A program made the translations under genes and the position numbers. From assembly GCF_050958605.1 (NCBI RefSeq), contig NZ_JBJHDO010000016.1, positions 59,419 through 123,418 of the forward strand: a stretch of DNA of 64,000 nucleotides, in the 5' to 3' direction. The stretch comes from G016756615 sp050958605. Lineage in GTDB: Bacteria > Pseudomonadota > Alphaproteobacteria > Rhizobiales > Rhizobiaceae. The notes below the pieces were generated by a model. That model did no database searches. It was given only the letters and a program-made list of their open reading frames with translations, and had not been told where the DNA came from. Position 1 is the stretch's first letter; every line of letters begins with the position of its first letter. This document shows positions 1 through 7,855 of the stretch, one piece after another.

Positions 1-597
1 ACCAACCGCTGCGCGGTCGGTGACCGGCACGAGCTGGATCGCCTCTTCGGGCAGTCCTGCCGCCTTCAATCCCGCGACGAGGCAGGCGTGGATGGCCGTC
101 GAGGAATTGAGCGAATCCGAGCCGCCGCGCAGGATGACGGCGTTGCCCGCCTTCAGGCAGAGCGCGCCGGCGTCGGCCGTCACGTTGGGGCGGCTTTCAT
201 AGATGACGCCGATGACGCCGAGCGGCGTGCGGACACGCTCGATATGAAGGCCGTTCGGCCGGTCCCAGGCCGCGATGACCGCCCCCACGGGGTCTTCAAG
301 CGCCGCGATGGCGCGCACCCCCTCGGCGATGTCCCGGATGCGGGCCGGCGTCAGCTTCAGCCTGTCCATGACGGCGGCGCTCAGGCCCGCCTCTTCGCCA
401 TTCCTCATGTCGATCGCGTTGGCCGCCAGGATTGCCGCTTCCTCGCGCAGAATGGCATCAGCCATGGCGAGCAAGGCGGCGTTCTTGATTTCCTCCGATG
501 CGGTGGCGAGCGGTCGCGCCGCTTCCCGCGCCTTGCGACCGATATCGGCCATCAGGAGAACCGTGTCGCTGCCCGACCTTTCATGCCGCTTCAGCAT
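1..597 (-). CDS. proA: Glutamate-5-semialdehyde dehydrogenase (gamma-glutamyl phosphate reductase), 3' end cut by window
   Basis: ProA reduces gamma-glutamyl phosphate to glutamate-5-semialdehyde with NADPH, the second step of proline synthesis in the cytoplasm. The reverse strand reads openly for 199 codons from ATG at 597 to the window edge, so the catalytic Cys half lies outside. Visible family signatures are LGVIGVIYESRPNVTADA and LKAGNAVILRGGSDSLNSS, both in the N-terminal nucleotide-binding domain. The start lies 5 bp after the proB stop with GGAG upstream; an in-frame ATG at 552 is a weaker alternative because it would remove conserved-looking N-terminal sequence. It follows proB in the same direction, the usual obg-proB-proA order of Rhizobiales. 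Only about the first half of the expected ~420 residues is present. Confidence 0.95.
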   Translation of the reverse strand, partial: MLKRHERSGSDTVLLMADIGRKAREAARPLATASEEIKNAALLAMADAILREEAAILAANAIDMRNGEEAGLSAAVMDRLKLTPARIRDIAEGVRAIAALEDPVGAVIAAWDRPNGLHIERVRTPLGVIGVIYESRPNVTADAGALCLKAGNAVILRGGSDSLNSSTAIHACLVAGLKAAGLPEEAIQLVPVTDRAAVG

Positions 598-602
598 GCC
601 TG

Positions 603-1739
603 TCACTCCACCCTCACCGGCGCGGCCTGGCGGCTCACCACGAGATCGTCGCGATGGACCATGGCCGAACGCGCCTCGTAGCCGAGCACGCTTTCGATCT
701 CGGCCGTCTTCAGCCCGGCAATCCTTACGGCATCCGTGCTGTCATACGCAACCAACCCGCGCGCGATCTCGCGGCCTTCGGGACCGATGATCGCAACCGT
801 GTCGCCGCGCGAGAAACTGCCGCTGACCAGCGTCACGCCAGCCGGCAGCAGCGACTTGCCGGAAAGCAGCGCATCCACCGCGCCGGCATCGACCGAGAGC
901 CGGCCGGCCGGCTCGAGCTGGCCGGCGATCCAGCTCTTGTAACCTTTCACCGGATTGGCGCTCGGTCGGAAGAAGGTGGCGCGCTCGCCGCGATCGATGG
1001 CCGAAAGCGGATTCGGCCGGTTGCCGAGCGTGATGATCATGGCAGTCCCCGCGGCGGTCGCGATCTTGCCGGCGTCGAGCTTGGTGCGCATGCCGCCGCG
1101 CGAGAGTTCCGACGCCGCCCCGCCCGCCATGGCCTCGATCTCCGGCGTGATGCGGTCGACCACCGGCAGGAATTTCGCTTGGCTGTCGAGTGCCGGCGGC
1201 GCCGTATAGAGCCCGTCTATGTCGGATAGCAGCACGAGGAGATCGGCACCCATCATGGTGGCGACGCGCGCGGCGAGCCGGTCATTGTCGCCGTAGCGGA
1301 TTTCGGTCGTGGCGACGGTGTCGTTCTCGTTGATGACAGGAACCGCCTTCATCTTGAGCAGAGTCGAGATCGTCGCGCGGGCGTTGAGATAACGTCGCCG
1401 CTCCTCCGTGTCGCCGAGCGTCACCAGGACCTGGCCGGAGGTCAGGCCTTTGCGGCCGAGCTCTTCCGACCATGCGCCGGCAAGCGCGATCTGCCCGACG
1501 GCCGCCGCCGCCTGGCTCTCTTCCAATTTGAGCGCACGCTTGCCGAGGCCGAGGATCGTGCGGCCGAGCGCGATGGCGCCGGAGGAGACGACCAGCACGT
1601 CCGATCCTCCTGCGGCGAGCGCGGCGACATCCTCCACCAGCGAGGCCAGCCAATCGCGCTTCAGGCCGGAGGTACGGTCGACCAGCAAGGCGGAGCCGAT
1701 CTTCACCGTGATGCGACGGTATTGCTTGAGAGACGTCAT
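603..1739 (-). CDS. proB: Glutamate 5-kinase
   Basis: ProB phosphorylates glutamate to gamma-glutamyl phosphate, the feedback-inhibited first step of proline synthesis. The 378-residue product begins MTSLKQYRRITVKIGSALL. It has an amino-acid kinase domain (VVSSGAIALG near residue 53, INENDTVATTEIRYGDNDRLA near 145) and a C-terminal PUA domain from about residue 280, as in full-length bacterial ProB. I chose ATG at 1739. The frame stays open upstream to 1991, but that extension translates the palindromic repeat at 1791-1955 and looks nothing like protein. It lies between obg and proA and is presumably co-transcribed with both, although the repeat separates it from obg. Confidence 0.96.
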   Translation of the reverse strand: MTSLKQYRRITVKIGSALLVDRTSGLKRDWLASLVEDVAALAAGGSDVLVVSSGAIALGRTILGLGKRALKLEESQAAAAVGQIALAGAWSEELGRKGLTSGQVLVTLGDTEERRRYLNARATISTLLKMKAVPVINENDTVATTEIRYGDNDRLAARVATMMGADLLVLLSDIDGLYTAPPALDSQAKFLPVVDRITPEIEAMAGGAASELSRGGMRTKLDAGKIATAAGTAMIITLGNRPNPLSAIDRGERATFFRPSANPVKGYKSWIAGQLEPAGRLSVDAGAVDALLSGKSLLPAGVTLVSGSFSRGDTVAIIGPEGREIARGLVAYDSTDAVRIAGLKTAEIESVLGYEARSAMVHRDDLVVSRQAAPVRVE

Positions 1740-1790
1740 TGGCGCGTTCCGCGTGCATGGCCTACGGGAACCGGAAATGTTCCGGCCTCT

Positions 1791-1955
1791 CGACACCCCC
1801 CTCTGCCCTGCCGGGCATCTCCCCCACAAGGGGGGAGATCGGCTGTCGTTTGCGATGGCGCCCTTCCTGCGACGCCGGCGATTGGCGAAAGCGGACCTGA
1901 AGGCCAATCTCCCCCCTTGTGGGGGAGATGCCCGGCAGGGCAGAGGGGGGTGTCG
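1791..1955. repeat. Intergenic palindromic element, perfect 49-bp inverted repeat
   Basis: The arms at 1791-1839 and 1907-1955 are exact reverse complements over 49 bp, separated by a 67-bp loop. The arms carry the CTGCCGGGCATCTCCCCC signature. The loop contains GGCGATTGGCGAAAGCGG (1877-1894), which recurs in the copy at 3991-4145. It resembles the rhizobial intergenic mosaic (RIME-type) repeats. It lies between obg and proB, both read leftward, so an RNA copy would fold into a very long hairpin inside the operon. Open frames across it are artefacts. Confidence 0.9.
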
Positions 1956-1978
1956 TGAAGCACAGCCATCGAGCTCGC

Positions 1979-3013
1979 CTACACCTGCCACCGCTCATCC
2001 GGTTCAACCGGCTGCTCCGCCTCGCGGGCATCGTGGATCTCCGCGGCGAGCGCGCGCAGCGCCGCCTCGACGCCTTCGCCGGTGACGGCCGATAGCAGGA
2101 CCGGCGCCTGGCCGGCCGCCCGTTTCAGCGAAGCGGCTCTTTTCTTACGCGCATCGGCATCGAGCGTATCGACCTGGCTGAGCGCGACAATCTCCGGTTT
2201 TTCCGCCAGACCGTGGCCATAGGCCTCGAGCTCGCCACGTATGATCTTGTACGCCTTCCCAGGGTTTTCCTCCTGTGCGGAGACGAGATGGAGCAGGACG
2301 CGGGTGCGCTCGACATGGCCGAGGAAACGGTCGCCTATGCCCACGCCCTGATGCGCGCCCTCGATCAGACCGGGAATGTCGGCGAGCACGAATTCGCGGG
2401 CATCGATGCGGGCGACGCCGAGGCCGGGATGAAGCGTGGTGAAGGGATAGTCGGCGATCTTCGGCTTGGCGGCCGTCACCGCGGCGAGGAAGGTCGACTT
2501 GCCGGCATTGGGCAGGCCGACGAGGCCGGCGTCGGCGATCAGCTTGAGGCGCAGCCAGATGGTGCGCTCTTCGCCGGGAAGACCCGGATTGGCCCGTCGC
2601 GGCGCCTGGTTCGTCGATGTCTTGAAATGCTGGTTGCCGAAGCCGCCATTGCCGCCTGCTGCGAGACGGAAGCGCTGGCCCACCTCCGTCAGGTCGCAGA
2701 TCAGCGTCTCGTTGTCTTCCTCGTAGATCTGGGTGCCGACCGGCACCTTCAGCGTGACGTCGGCACCCTTGGCGCCGGTCCTGTTGCGGCCCATGCCGTG
2801 CACGCCGGTCTTCGCCCGGAAATGCTGCTGGTAGCGATAGTCGATCAGCGTGTTGAGCCCGTCGACGGCTTCGGCCCAGACATCGCCCCCGCGACCGCCG
2901 TCGCCGCCGTCCGGCCCGCCGAACTCGATGAACTTCTCACGGCGAAACGACACCGAACCGGCGCCTCCGTCGCCGGAGCGGATATAGACTTTGGCCTGGT
3001 CGAGAAACTTCAT
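1979..3013 (-). CDS. obgE: Obg/CgtA family ribosome-associated GTPase
   Basis: This 344-residue essential GTPase acts in late 50S assembly and stress control. The glycine-rich Obg fold occupies residues 1-160 (starting MKFLDQAKVYIRSGDGGAGS, with repeated GGDGG turns). The G domain follows, with G1 LPNAGKST (167-174), the G2 region YPFTTLHP and G3 DIPG (212-215). The G4 position reads SQVD (279-282) rather than the textbook NKxD. It lacks a long C-terminal OCT extension. It lies upstream of proB-proA in the same direction. Start and length agree with the family. Confidence 0.96.
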   Translation of the reverse strand: MKFLDQAKVYIRSGDGGAGSVSFRREKFIEFGGPDGGDGGRGGDVWAEAVDGLNTLIDYRYQQHFRAKTGVHGMGRNRTGAKGADVTLKVPVGTQIYEEDNETLICDLTEVGQRFRLAAGGNGGFGNQHFKTSTNQAPRRANPGLPGEERTIWLRLKLIADAGLVGLPNAGKSTFLAAVTAAKPKIADYPFTTLHPGLGVARIDAREFVLADIPGLIEGAHQGVGIGDRFLGHVERTRVLLHLVSAQEENPGKAYKIIRGELEAYGHGLAEKPEIVALSQVDTLDADARKKRAASLKRAAGQAPVLLSAVTGEGVEAALRALAAEIHDAREAEQPVEPDERWQV

Positions 3014-3135
3014 CGTCTTGCGGTCTTTCTGGAACGGACTTCCTCTAGCATTTTCCGATTCGCATTGAACAGGTTCGGTGATCGTGGTTTGAGCCGATAT
3101 CTGCGCGGACCAACTGCCGGGGAGGAGAGGTTTCC

Positions 3136-3987
3136 ATGCGTCTGGTAAGCTATAATATCCAGTACGGCATAGGCCGCGACGGCAAATTCGACATGGCGCG
3201 CATCGCGGACTCCGTTCGAGAAGCCGACATCATCGCGCTGCAGGAAGTGACGCGCGGCCTCGATCGGAACGGCGGAGCCGATCTCGTGGCATTGCTCACC
3301 GACCTCCTGCCTATGCACTTTCCGGTCTTCGCCGCTGGCCTCGATGTCGATGCGGGCTCCGAGATAACCGGTGGGCGCGTGGTCACACGCCGCCTCCAGT
3401 TCGGCAACATGATTCTCAGCCGCTGGCCGATCCTTGCCACACGCAACCTTCTGCTACCGCGCACGCGCAGTTTCGATCGCGGCAATCTGCAGCGTTCGGC
3501 GCTCGAAGCCCTGATCGTCACGCCGCTCGGACCGCTTCGCATCTACAGCATTCATCTCGACCATCTCCATCATGAGGAGCGCCTGCGCCAGATCCGCCAC
3601 CTGAAGGAGCGGATCCTCGCCTATCCGCTTGAAGGCGGCGCCATCACCGGGGCCGTCGAATACGGCTCCCCCGAGCCCCCGCATCCGGAGGATTTCGTGT
3701 TGCTCGGCGACTTCAACATGACGCCGGATTCACCCGAATACGAGCTCATGGCCGGCGGCATCGACTATGCCGAGGGCCGCCTGACCGTCGCCCACCATCC
3801 CGTCGACGCGTCCCGGATCGACGACGGCGAGACGGTGAGCTGGATCGACACCGAGCGCCCGGAAAGGCGCAGCCGCCTCGACTATTGCTTCGTCTCGGCC
3901 GGCCTTGCTTCACGCGTCCACAAGTCCTGGATCGACAGCGACGCCGCCGGTTCGGATCATATGCCGGTGTGGGTGGAGATGGAGTAG
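3136..3987 (+). CDS. Endonuclease/exonuclease/phosphatase (EEP) family hydrolase
   Basis: The 283-residue protein has the Mg-dependent EEP (DNase I / APE1-like) fold: N-terminal SYNIQYG, metal-binding LQEV (E near residue 37), SIHLDH, LLGDFNMTPDS (D/N catalytic pair), RLDYCFVS and C-terminal GSDHMPV (catalytic His). No signal peptide is visible, so it is probably cytoplasmic. The substrate cannot be read from sequence; family members cleave nucleic acids, phosphoinositides or other phosphodiesters. The start ATG follows GGAGAGG at good spacing. It is transcribed opposite to obg and shares a ~120-bp divergent intergenic region with it. Confidence 0.85.
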   Translation: MRLVSYNIQYGIGRDGKFDMARIADSVREADIIALQEVTRGLDRNGGADLVALLTDLLPMHFPVFAAGLDVDAGSEITGGRVVTRRLQFGNMILSRWPILATRNLLLPRTRSFDRGNLQRSALEALIVTPLGPLRIYSIHLDHLHHEERLRQIRHLKERILAYPLEGGAITGAVEYGSPEPPHPEDFVLLGDFNMTPDSPEYELMAGGIDYAEGRLTVAHHPVDASRIDDGETVSWIDTERPERRSRLDYCFVSAGLASRVHKSWIDSDAAGSDHMPVWVEME

Positions 3988-3990
3988 CGC

Positions 3991-4145
3991 CCCCTCACTG
4001 TCCTGCCGGACATCTCTCCCCGACGGGGAGAGAGAGGCCGGCCGCTCGATTTCCGCGAAAAACAAGCATTGGCGATTGGCGAAAGCGGTAGTCGAGAGCG
4101 ACCTTCTCCCCGCCGGGGAGAAGTGGCCGGCAGGCCGATGAGGGG
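3991..4145. repeat. Second copy of the rhizobial palindromic element (diverged)
   Basis: Imperfect arms at about 3991-4031 and 4105-4145 (CCCCTCA..CCTGCCGG..TCTCCCC and its complement) flank a loop that contains the same 18-bp core, GGCGATTGGCGAAAGCGG (4071-4088), seen in the loop at 1877-1894. It fills the gap between the EEP hydrolase and the leftward GNAT gene, where its hairpin could serve both convergent genes as a terminator. Confidence 0.8.
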
Positions 4146-4171
4146 CATTTTCGCCGACTGTATCATCGGCA

Positions 4172-4765
4172 TCACAACCTTCCCCAACTCCTCAAACTCA
4201 CCCACGTCTTCCTGTCCAGCCTATAGCGTTCGACCGGCACCTGCCCCGCCACCAGCGAATTCAGCATGCCCTGTCCGGCATATTGGAAGCCGCATTTGTG
4301 GATCACCCGGCGCGAGGCTGGATTGATGACGCGGCAGGAGACATGCAACTCGCCAATGTTCGTGGCACGGAAGGCAAGGTCCACCAGGGCGTGCGCGGCC
4401 TCGGTCGCATAGCCCCGGTTCCAGTAGGGTTCGCCGACCCAGTAGCCGACCTCGAGCCCGCGATCGGTGCTGTTGAGCCCGGCGCAGCCGACGAAGGCGC
4501 CGGTCTCGGCAAGCGTGAGTGCATAGGAGCATCCGGCCCGACGCTTCTCCGCCGCCATGGCGATGAAGGCGCGCGCCTCCGCCTCGCCATAGGGATGCGG
4601 CATGCGCGACAACATTTCCGCGACCCGTCGGTTGTTGGCGAGCACGGCCAGGTCCGGAATGTCCTGCTCGTGCGGTGGCCGCATCACGAGCCGCTCGGTG
4701 ACGAGCACCGGACAGTCTAGCGCCGTACTTTCGTCCTCGAAGTCGTCTTCCGTTTCCCTGATCAT
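4172..4765 (-). CDS. GNAT family N-acetyltransferase (RimJ/RimL type)
   Basis: The 197-residue protein contains one GNAT domain: VTERLVMRPPHEQDIPDLA (N-terminal strand and helix), EVGYWVGEPYWNRGYATEAA (acetyl-CoA pyrophosphate loop) and NPASRRVIHKCGFQYAG near the C terminus. Members acetylate ribosomal protein N-termini or small molecules; the substrate here is unknown. I chose ATG at 4765 because GAGGAG stands 6 bases upstream; a longer frame from 4801 lacks a site. It is followed leftward by a repeat and preceded by a second GNAT gene with 81 bp between, suggesting an operon with rplU-rpmA. Confidence 0.88.
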   Translation of the reverse strand: MIRETEDDFEDESTALDCPVLVTERLVMRPPHEQDIPDLAVLANNRRVAEMLSRMPHPYGEAEARAFIAMAAEKRRAGCSYALTLAETGAFVGCAGLNSTDRGLEVGYWVGEPYWNRGYATEAAHALVDLAFRATNIGELHVSCRVINPASRRVIHKCGFQYAGQGMLNSLVAGQVPVERYRLDRKTWVSLRSWGRL

Positions 4766-4846
4766 CGCAATCTCCTCGTGTTGCGTGTCTGGAGCAAACA
4801 ATCCCGCTGCATCGGAACGTGGTGGGCCGATGCAGCGGCGTGAGAT

Positions 4847-5392
4847 TCAAGCGGCATGGGCCGCGGGGAGCGCGGACTCCACCCCTTCGAAGGCTGCCCT
4901 GGTAAGCCGCGTCTTGATATGGCCGACCATCTCGTTGCGCGGCATCGACCAGATCGTTCCACCGCCACAGATTTCGAAACCGAGCTTCTGCTGGACGCGC
5001 TGCGAGACCGGATTGTCGGCGAAGACCGACGAGCGGATGGTCGTTATGCCCCGCGTCGCGAAGGCATGGGCAATCAGCGCCCGGGCGGCTTCCGTCATGA
5101 AGCCTCGGCCGTGCCAGGGTTCGGCGAGCCAATAGCCGAGCTCGGGCTCCGGCCCTTCACCTTCGATCGAGACGACACCGATCAGCCGCTCGCGATGGAC
5201 GGTGTAGACCATCGCGTCGGGGTCGTCGCGCAGGCTGACGATCCAGTCTTCGGCGTCGGTCTGGACATAAGGGAAAGGCACGCGGGCGAGCATGCGCGCC
5301 ACGGCCCAATTCGAGAGCCACAGTGCGATGTCTTCGGCATCGAGCGTGATGGGCTGCCGCAATGTCAGCCGCCGCGTGACCAGAATATGCAT
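4847..5392 (-). CDS. GNAT family N-acetyltransferase
   Basis: This 181-residue single-domain acetyltransferase of the RimJ/RimL group begins MHILVTRRLTLRQPITLDAE. It has the acetyl-CoA site ELGYWLAEPWHGRGFMTEAA (about 94-113) and the C-terminal NPVSQRVQQKLGFEICGGG. It is paralogous in organisation to the adjacent GNAT gene, but the two are not close copies. ATG at 5392 follows GGAGG at 7-base spacing. Two GNAT genes directly after rpmA are often seen in Rhizobiales, which makes a ribosome-related substrate an attractive but unproven idea. Confidence 0.87.
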   Translation of the reverse strand: MHILVTRRLTLRQPITLDAEDIALWLSNWAVARMLARVPFPYVQTDAEDWIVSLRDDPDAMVYTVHRERLIGVVSIEGEGPEPELGYWLAEPWHGRGFMTEAARALIAHAFATRGITTIRSSVFADNPVSQRVQQKLGFEICGGGTIWSMPRNEMVGHIKTRLTRAAFEGVESALPAAHAA

Positions 5393-5510
5393 TGCCGTTC
5401 CTCCGAACGAGAAAAAGGGGAGATGGTCACCCATCTCCCCTGTTCCTTTTCCGGATTCTGCCCGGACACCGGTCCCCGAGATGGGTGCCGGTGTTGTGGT
5501 GCGGTACCGG

Positions 5511-5780
5511 CTACTCCGCTGCTTCCGTAATCGGGTTTACCGTTACGTAGGTTCGGCCGTTGGCTTTCTTGCGAAATGCCACCGCGCCGGCTTCGAGTGC
5601 AAAAAGGGTATGGTCTTTGCCCATGCCGACATTGGTGCCGGGGTGCCACTTGGTGCCGCGTTGACGTACGAGGATGTTGCCGGCGAGAACCTTCTCGCCG
5701 CCGAACTTCTTCACGCCAAGACGCTTGGATTCCGAATCGCGACCGTTGCGCGACGAACCGCCAGCTTTCTTATGTGCCAT
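5511..5780 (-). CDS. rpmA: 50S ribosomal protein L27
   Basis: The 89-residue L27 sits near the peptidyl-transferase centre. It starts MAHKKAGGSSRNGRDSESKR and continues through VLAGNILVRQRGTKWHPG, a full-length match to the family. As in most Gram-negative bacteria there is no N-terminal propeptide: the sequence begins directly with the AHKKAGGS tail. It is 22 bp downstream of rplU in the conserved rplU-rpmA operon. Confidence 0.98.
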   Translation of the reverse strand: MAHKKAGGSSRNGRDSESKRLGVKKFGGEKVLAGNILVRQRGTKWHPGTNVGMGKDHTLFALEAGAVAFRKKANGRTYVTVNPITEAAE

Positions 5781-5802
5781 CGGTGTACTCCTTCAGGCCT
5801 TC

Positions 5803-6255
5803 TTACTCTGATTCCGCCGGGGCTGCAGCCTTTTTCGGCGCTGCCTTCTTGGCGGGCTTCTTCTCGGCGTCCGGAGCGGTCTCCGTCTTGGCCTCGGAAG
5901 CGGCTTCCGTCTTCGCCGCGGCAGCCTTGCTCGGCTTCGCACCACCGGTCAGGATCTCGGAGATCCGGATGGTGGTGAGCAGCTGGCGATGGCCGCGGGT
6001 ACGGCGCGAATTCTGGCGGCGGCGCTTCTTGAACGCCAGAACCGTCGGCGCCTTGCCCTGCTCGACGACCTCGGCGGTGACGACGGCGCCGGCCACGAAG
6101 GGCGCGCCGATCTCTGCCTTGTCGCCTTCGCCGACGGCGAGAACTTCCGCGAATTCCACGATGTCACCGGCATTGCCGGCGACCTTCTCGACCTTCAGGA
6201 GGTCGTTGGCGGCGACGCGATACTGCTTCCCGCCCGTTTTGATGACTGCGAACAT
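5803..6255 (-). CDS. rplU: 50S ribosomal protein L21 with Ala/Lys-rich tail
   Basis: The first ~103 residues are canonical L21 (MFAVIKTGGKQYRVAANDLL, then FKKRRRQNSRRTRGHRQ, which contacts 23S rRNA). The remaining ~47 residues form a low-complexity Ala/Lys/Glu/Pro tail typical of rhizobial L21 and presumably disordered. It is the promoter-proximal gene of the leftward rplU-rpmA unit. The upstream gap to the tRNA (6256-6548) holds two copies of TCAAAGAACAA but no clear promoter or gene. Confidence 0.97.
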   Translation of the reverse strand: MFAVIKTGGKQYRVAANDLLKVEKVAGNAGDIVEFAEVLAVGEGDKAEIGAPFVAGAVVTAEVVEQGKAPTVLAFKKRRRQNSRRTRGHRQLLTTIRISEILTGGAKPSKAAAAKTEAASEAKTETAPDAEKKPAKKAAPKKAAAPAESE

Positions 6256-6503
6256 TTCTTGCCTTTCGCTGTTCGGTCGGCCTTGATGATCCGCCGGGAG
6301 CGGACCGGACCGTCTTTTTGTCAGTCGGTTTCGGTTATCCGGACCGATTCTTGGTCAAAGAACAAGTTCCGGGATCAAAGAACAACCGGCGCAGGGAGAG
6401 ACCCCACGCCGGATGCTGGAGGTCCCTAACGCAGCCCTGCCCTCAAGTCAAGGCAAAGGCGGTGAAAAAGGCGGTCGAAGCCCCTTGCGGCGCGACCGCC
6501 CAC

Positions 6504-6638
6504 CCGTTATCTAGTGCGCCGCGCCGGCAACGGCGAACCACGCCCCGCGGAGAGGTGGCAGAGTGGTTGAATGCACCGCACTCGAAATGCGGCATACTCG
6601 CAAGGGTATCGGGGGTTCGAATCCCCCCCTCTCCGCCA
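6504..6638. repeat. Left copy of the island-flanking direct repeat
   Basis: This 135-bp segment runs from CCGTTATCTAGTGCGCCG through the 3' CCA of the tRNA-Ser gene and recurs at 20508-20641. The two copies are identical apart from one missing C in the right copy. It includes the whole tRNA plus about 45 bp of its 5' flank, longer than a usual tRNA-type attachment core. The pair delimits a ~13.9-kb accessory island. Confidence 0.9.
6549..6638 (+). tRNA. tRNA-Ser(CGA)
   Basis: The acceptor stem GGAGAGG/CCTCTCC, an anticodon stem CCGCA/TGCGG holding the loop CTCGAAA (anticodon CGA, reads UCG), the long class-II variable arm and the T arm GGGGG-TTCGAAT-CCCCC are all present, followed by G and an encoded CCA. 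The seven-C run at 6623-6629 completes both the T stem and the acceptor stem. This copy sits next to the native rplU side and is structurally perfect. Confidence 0.96.
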
Positions 6639-6762
6639 GCGATCTTTCGTTGCTCGGCAAGGCTCCGGTGCGTTTTTATGATCGTGACCAATCCAAATGG
6701 ATGCTAGGGCTTCCAGTCGGGGTCGTTATCGGGGCCACACTGTCGGCACGTGAATACCCAAA

Positions 6763-7614
6763 TCAGCCAGCTTTGACTGCCTCGGGCCGATAACCGACCT
6801 CACGTGCGATCCGACCCAGGACACCTCGAACGGTAACATCGAGTTGTTCGCCTTCAGAATAGTCTGCCGGAACGACATAATTTGCCCGGTCTTCAGCGAT
6901 GAGACGCCCGATCTTATTCTGGGTTGCCTCCTTCTGCCACTCGCTCGGATCGAACACAGCAATCGCACAGCCTCCCTGGTGGCGCACCATCTTCATCGAC
7001 GGTATGTCCGTGTCCCCATCCCCGATGAAAATCATTCTCTCAAATGGGATCGCACGTTCCGCCATTGGGACCCACTGATTTATGGCCGCGTTATCCCAGG
7101 CGTTGTCGATGCCCTTGTTAATAGGGAAGAGAAACTGGGTCTTGTTTGTGTAATTCACCGCGACAGACGGCCACACCGCCTTTCCAAACTCATCGTAGGC
7201 GAAACCTGAGGCAAAGACCCTCGTGAATTCGCTCCGGATTGAGCATCCGTCAATCATCTCACGCAACCCGGATGAAACGACGTAGTGTTCGAGTTGAATC
7301 TTTCGCTCTTTTGCGAACCGATTCATACGATCGAACCAGTGTGACACACCATTAAACAATGGCAGTCCCGCTCCATGAAAGCGAAGCCGCTCTCGCGTGA
7401 CAGGATCACGCGACTTGTTGATCATCATCTGCATGTAGACGAGAATTTCGTCTGCGTCCTGACTGCGGGTTTCAGATTTTACTTCGTTCCAAAAATCTAC
7501 TGGATTATCGTATCCAATCTCCGGAAGATAAGAGTGCTGCTGCATCGACCCAGGTGAAAGTGTCCCATCGAAGTCGTAAACAATAGCAGCTTTTGTAATT
7601 GCGTTGACGTTCAT
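6763..7614 (-). CDS. HAD-superfamily hydrolase (island cargo)
   Basis: The 283-residue protein has HAD motif I DFDGTLSPGS (nucleophile and acid Asp) near its N terminus, motif II VVSSG in the middle, and the acidic motif IGDGDTDIPSM late in the chain. A large cap lies between motifs I and II. It should be a soluble phosphatase or phosphotransferase; the substrate is unknown. ATG at 7614 is preferred because GGGGGA precedes it by 5 bases, whereas ATG at 7620 abuts that same site. It is the first gene inside the island after the left tRNA, reading toward it, with a shared upstream element at 7758. Confidence 0.8.
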   Translation of the reverse strand: MNVNAITKAAIVYDFDGTLSPGSMQQHSYLPEIGYDNPVDFWNEVKSETRSQDADEILVYMQMMINKSRDPVTRERLRFHGAGLPLFNGVSHWFDRMNRFAKERKIQLEHYVVSSGLREMIDGCSIRSEFTRVFASGFAYDEFGKAVWPSVAVNYTNKTQFLFPINKGIDNAWDNAAINQWVPMAERAIPFERMIFIGDGDTDIPSMKMVRHQGGCAIAVFDPSEWQKEATQNKIGRLIAEDRANYVVPADYSEGEQLDVTVRGVLGRIAREVGYRPEAVKAG

Positions 7615-7757
7615 GGCCATCCCCCAATCAGACGCCCGCCCCAGGGGCAATCCCTGGGTTCTTTCCGATCAGTTTCTATACATTGATACATTGTTGGAGA
7701 AGCGAAAGAGCATTGCATTGGCAGCGGTTACCATCCACAAAGCATGCAACATGATCG

Positions 7758-7797
7758 TGCCGGGATAATCCTTGTCTCCCCTCCGAGGGCATCCTAC
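7758..7797 (-). promoter_or_regulatory. Repeated element copy 1 upstream of the HAD gene
   Basis: TGCCGGGATAATCCTTG (7758-7774) followed 32 bp from its first base by CATCCTAC (7790-7797). The same two blocks at the same spacing occur at 9188-9227, and the first block, with one change, at 21860. Read on the minus strand the block lies upstream of a leftward gene start in all three cases, and it contains the small palindrome GGATAATCC. A shared operator or promoter is plausible. Alternatively copies 1 and 2 are relics of a duplicated integrase leader. Confidence 0.4.
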
Positions 7798-7855
7798 ACG
7801 AGACCATCCACATACATTCGGAGTCTCATATGTTCGCGAGCCTAGTTGGGCTGCG

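Noticed and set aside
603..1991. A 462-residue ProB with an 84-residue N-terminal extension
   Set aside because: The extension is encoded by the repeat; the family start MTSLKQYRRITVKIG at 1739 gives the normal length.
1722..2031. Open frames on both strands across the 1791-1955 palindrome
   Set aside because: They translate the inverted repeat itself (PPLPCRASPPQGG-type sequence) and recur wherever this element lies in frame; no ribosome sites or protein-like composition.
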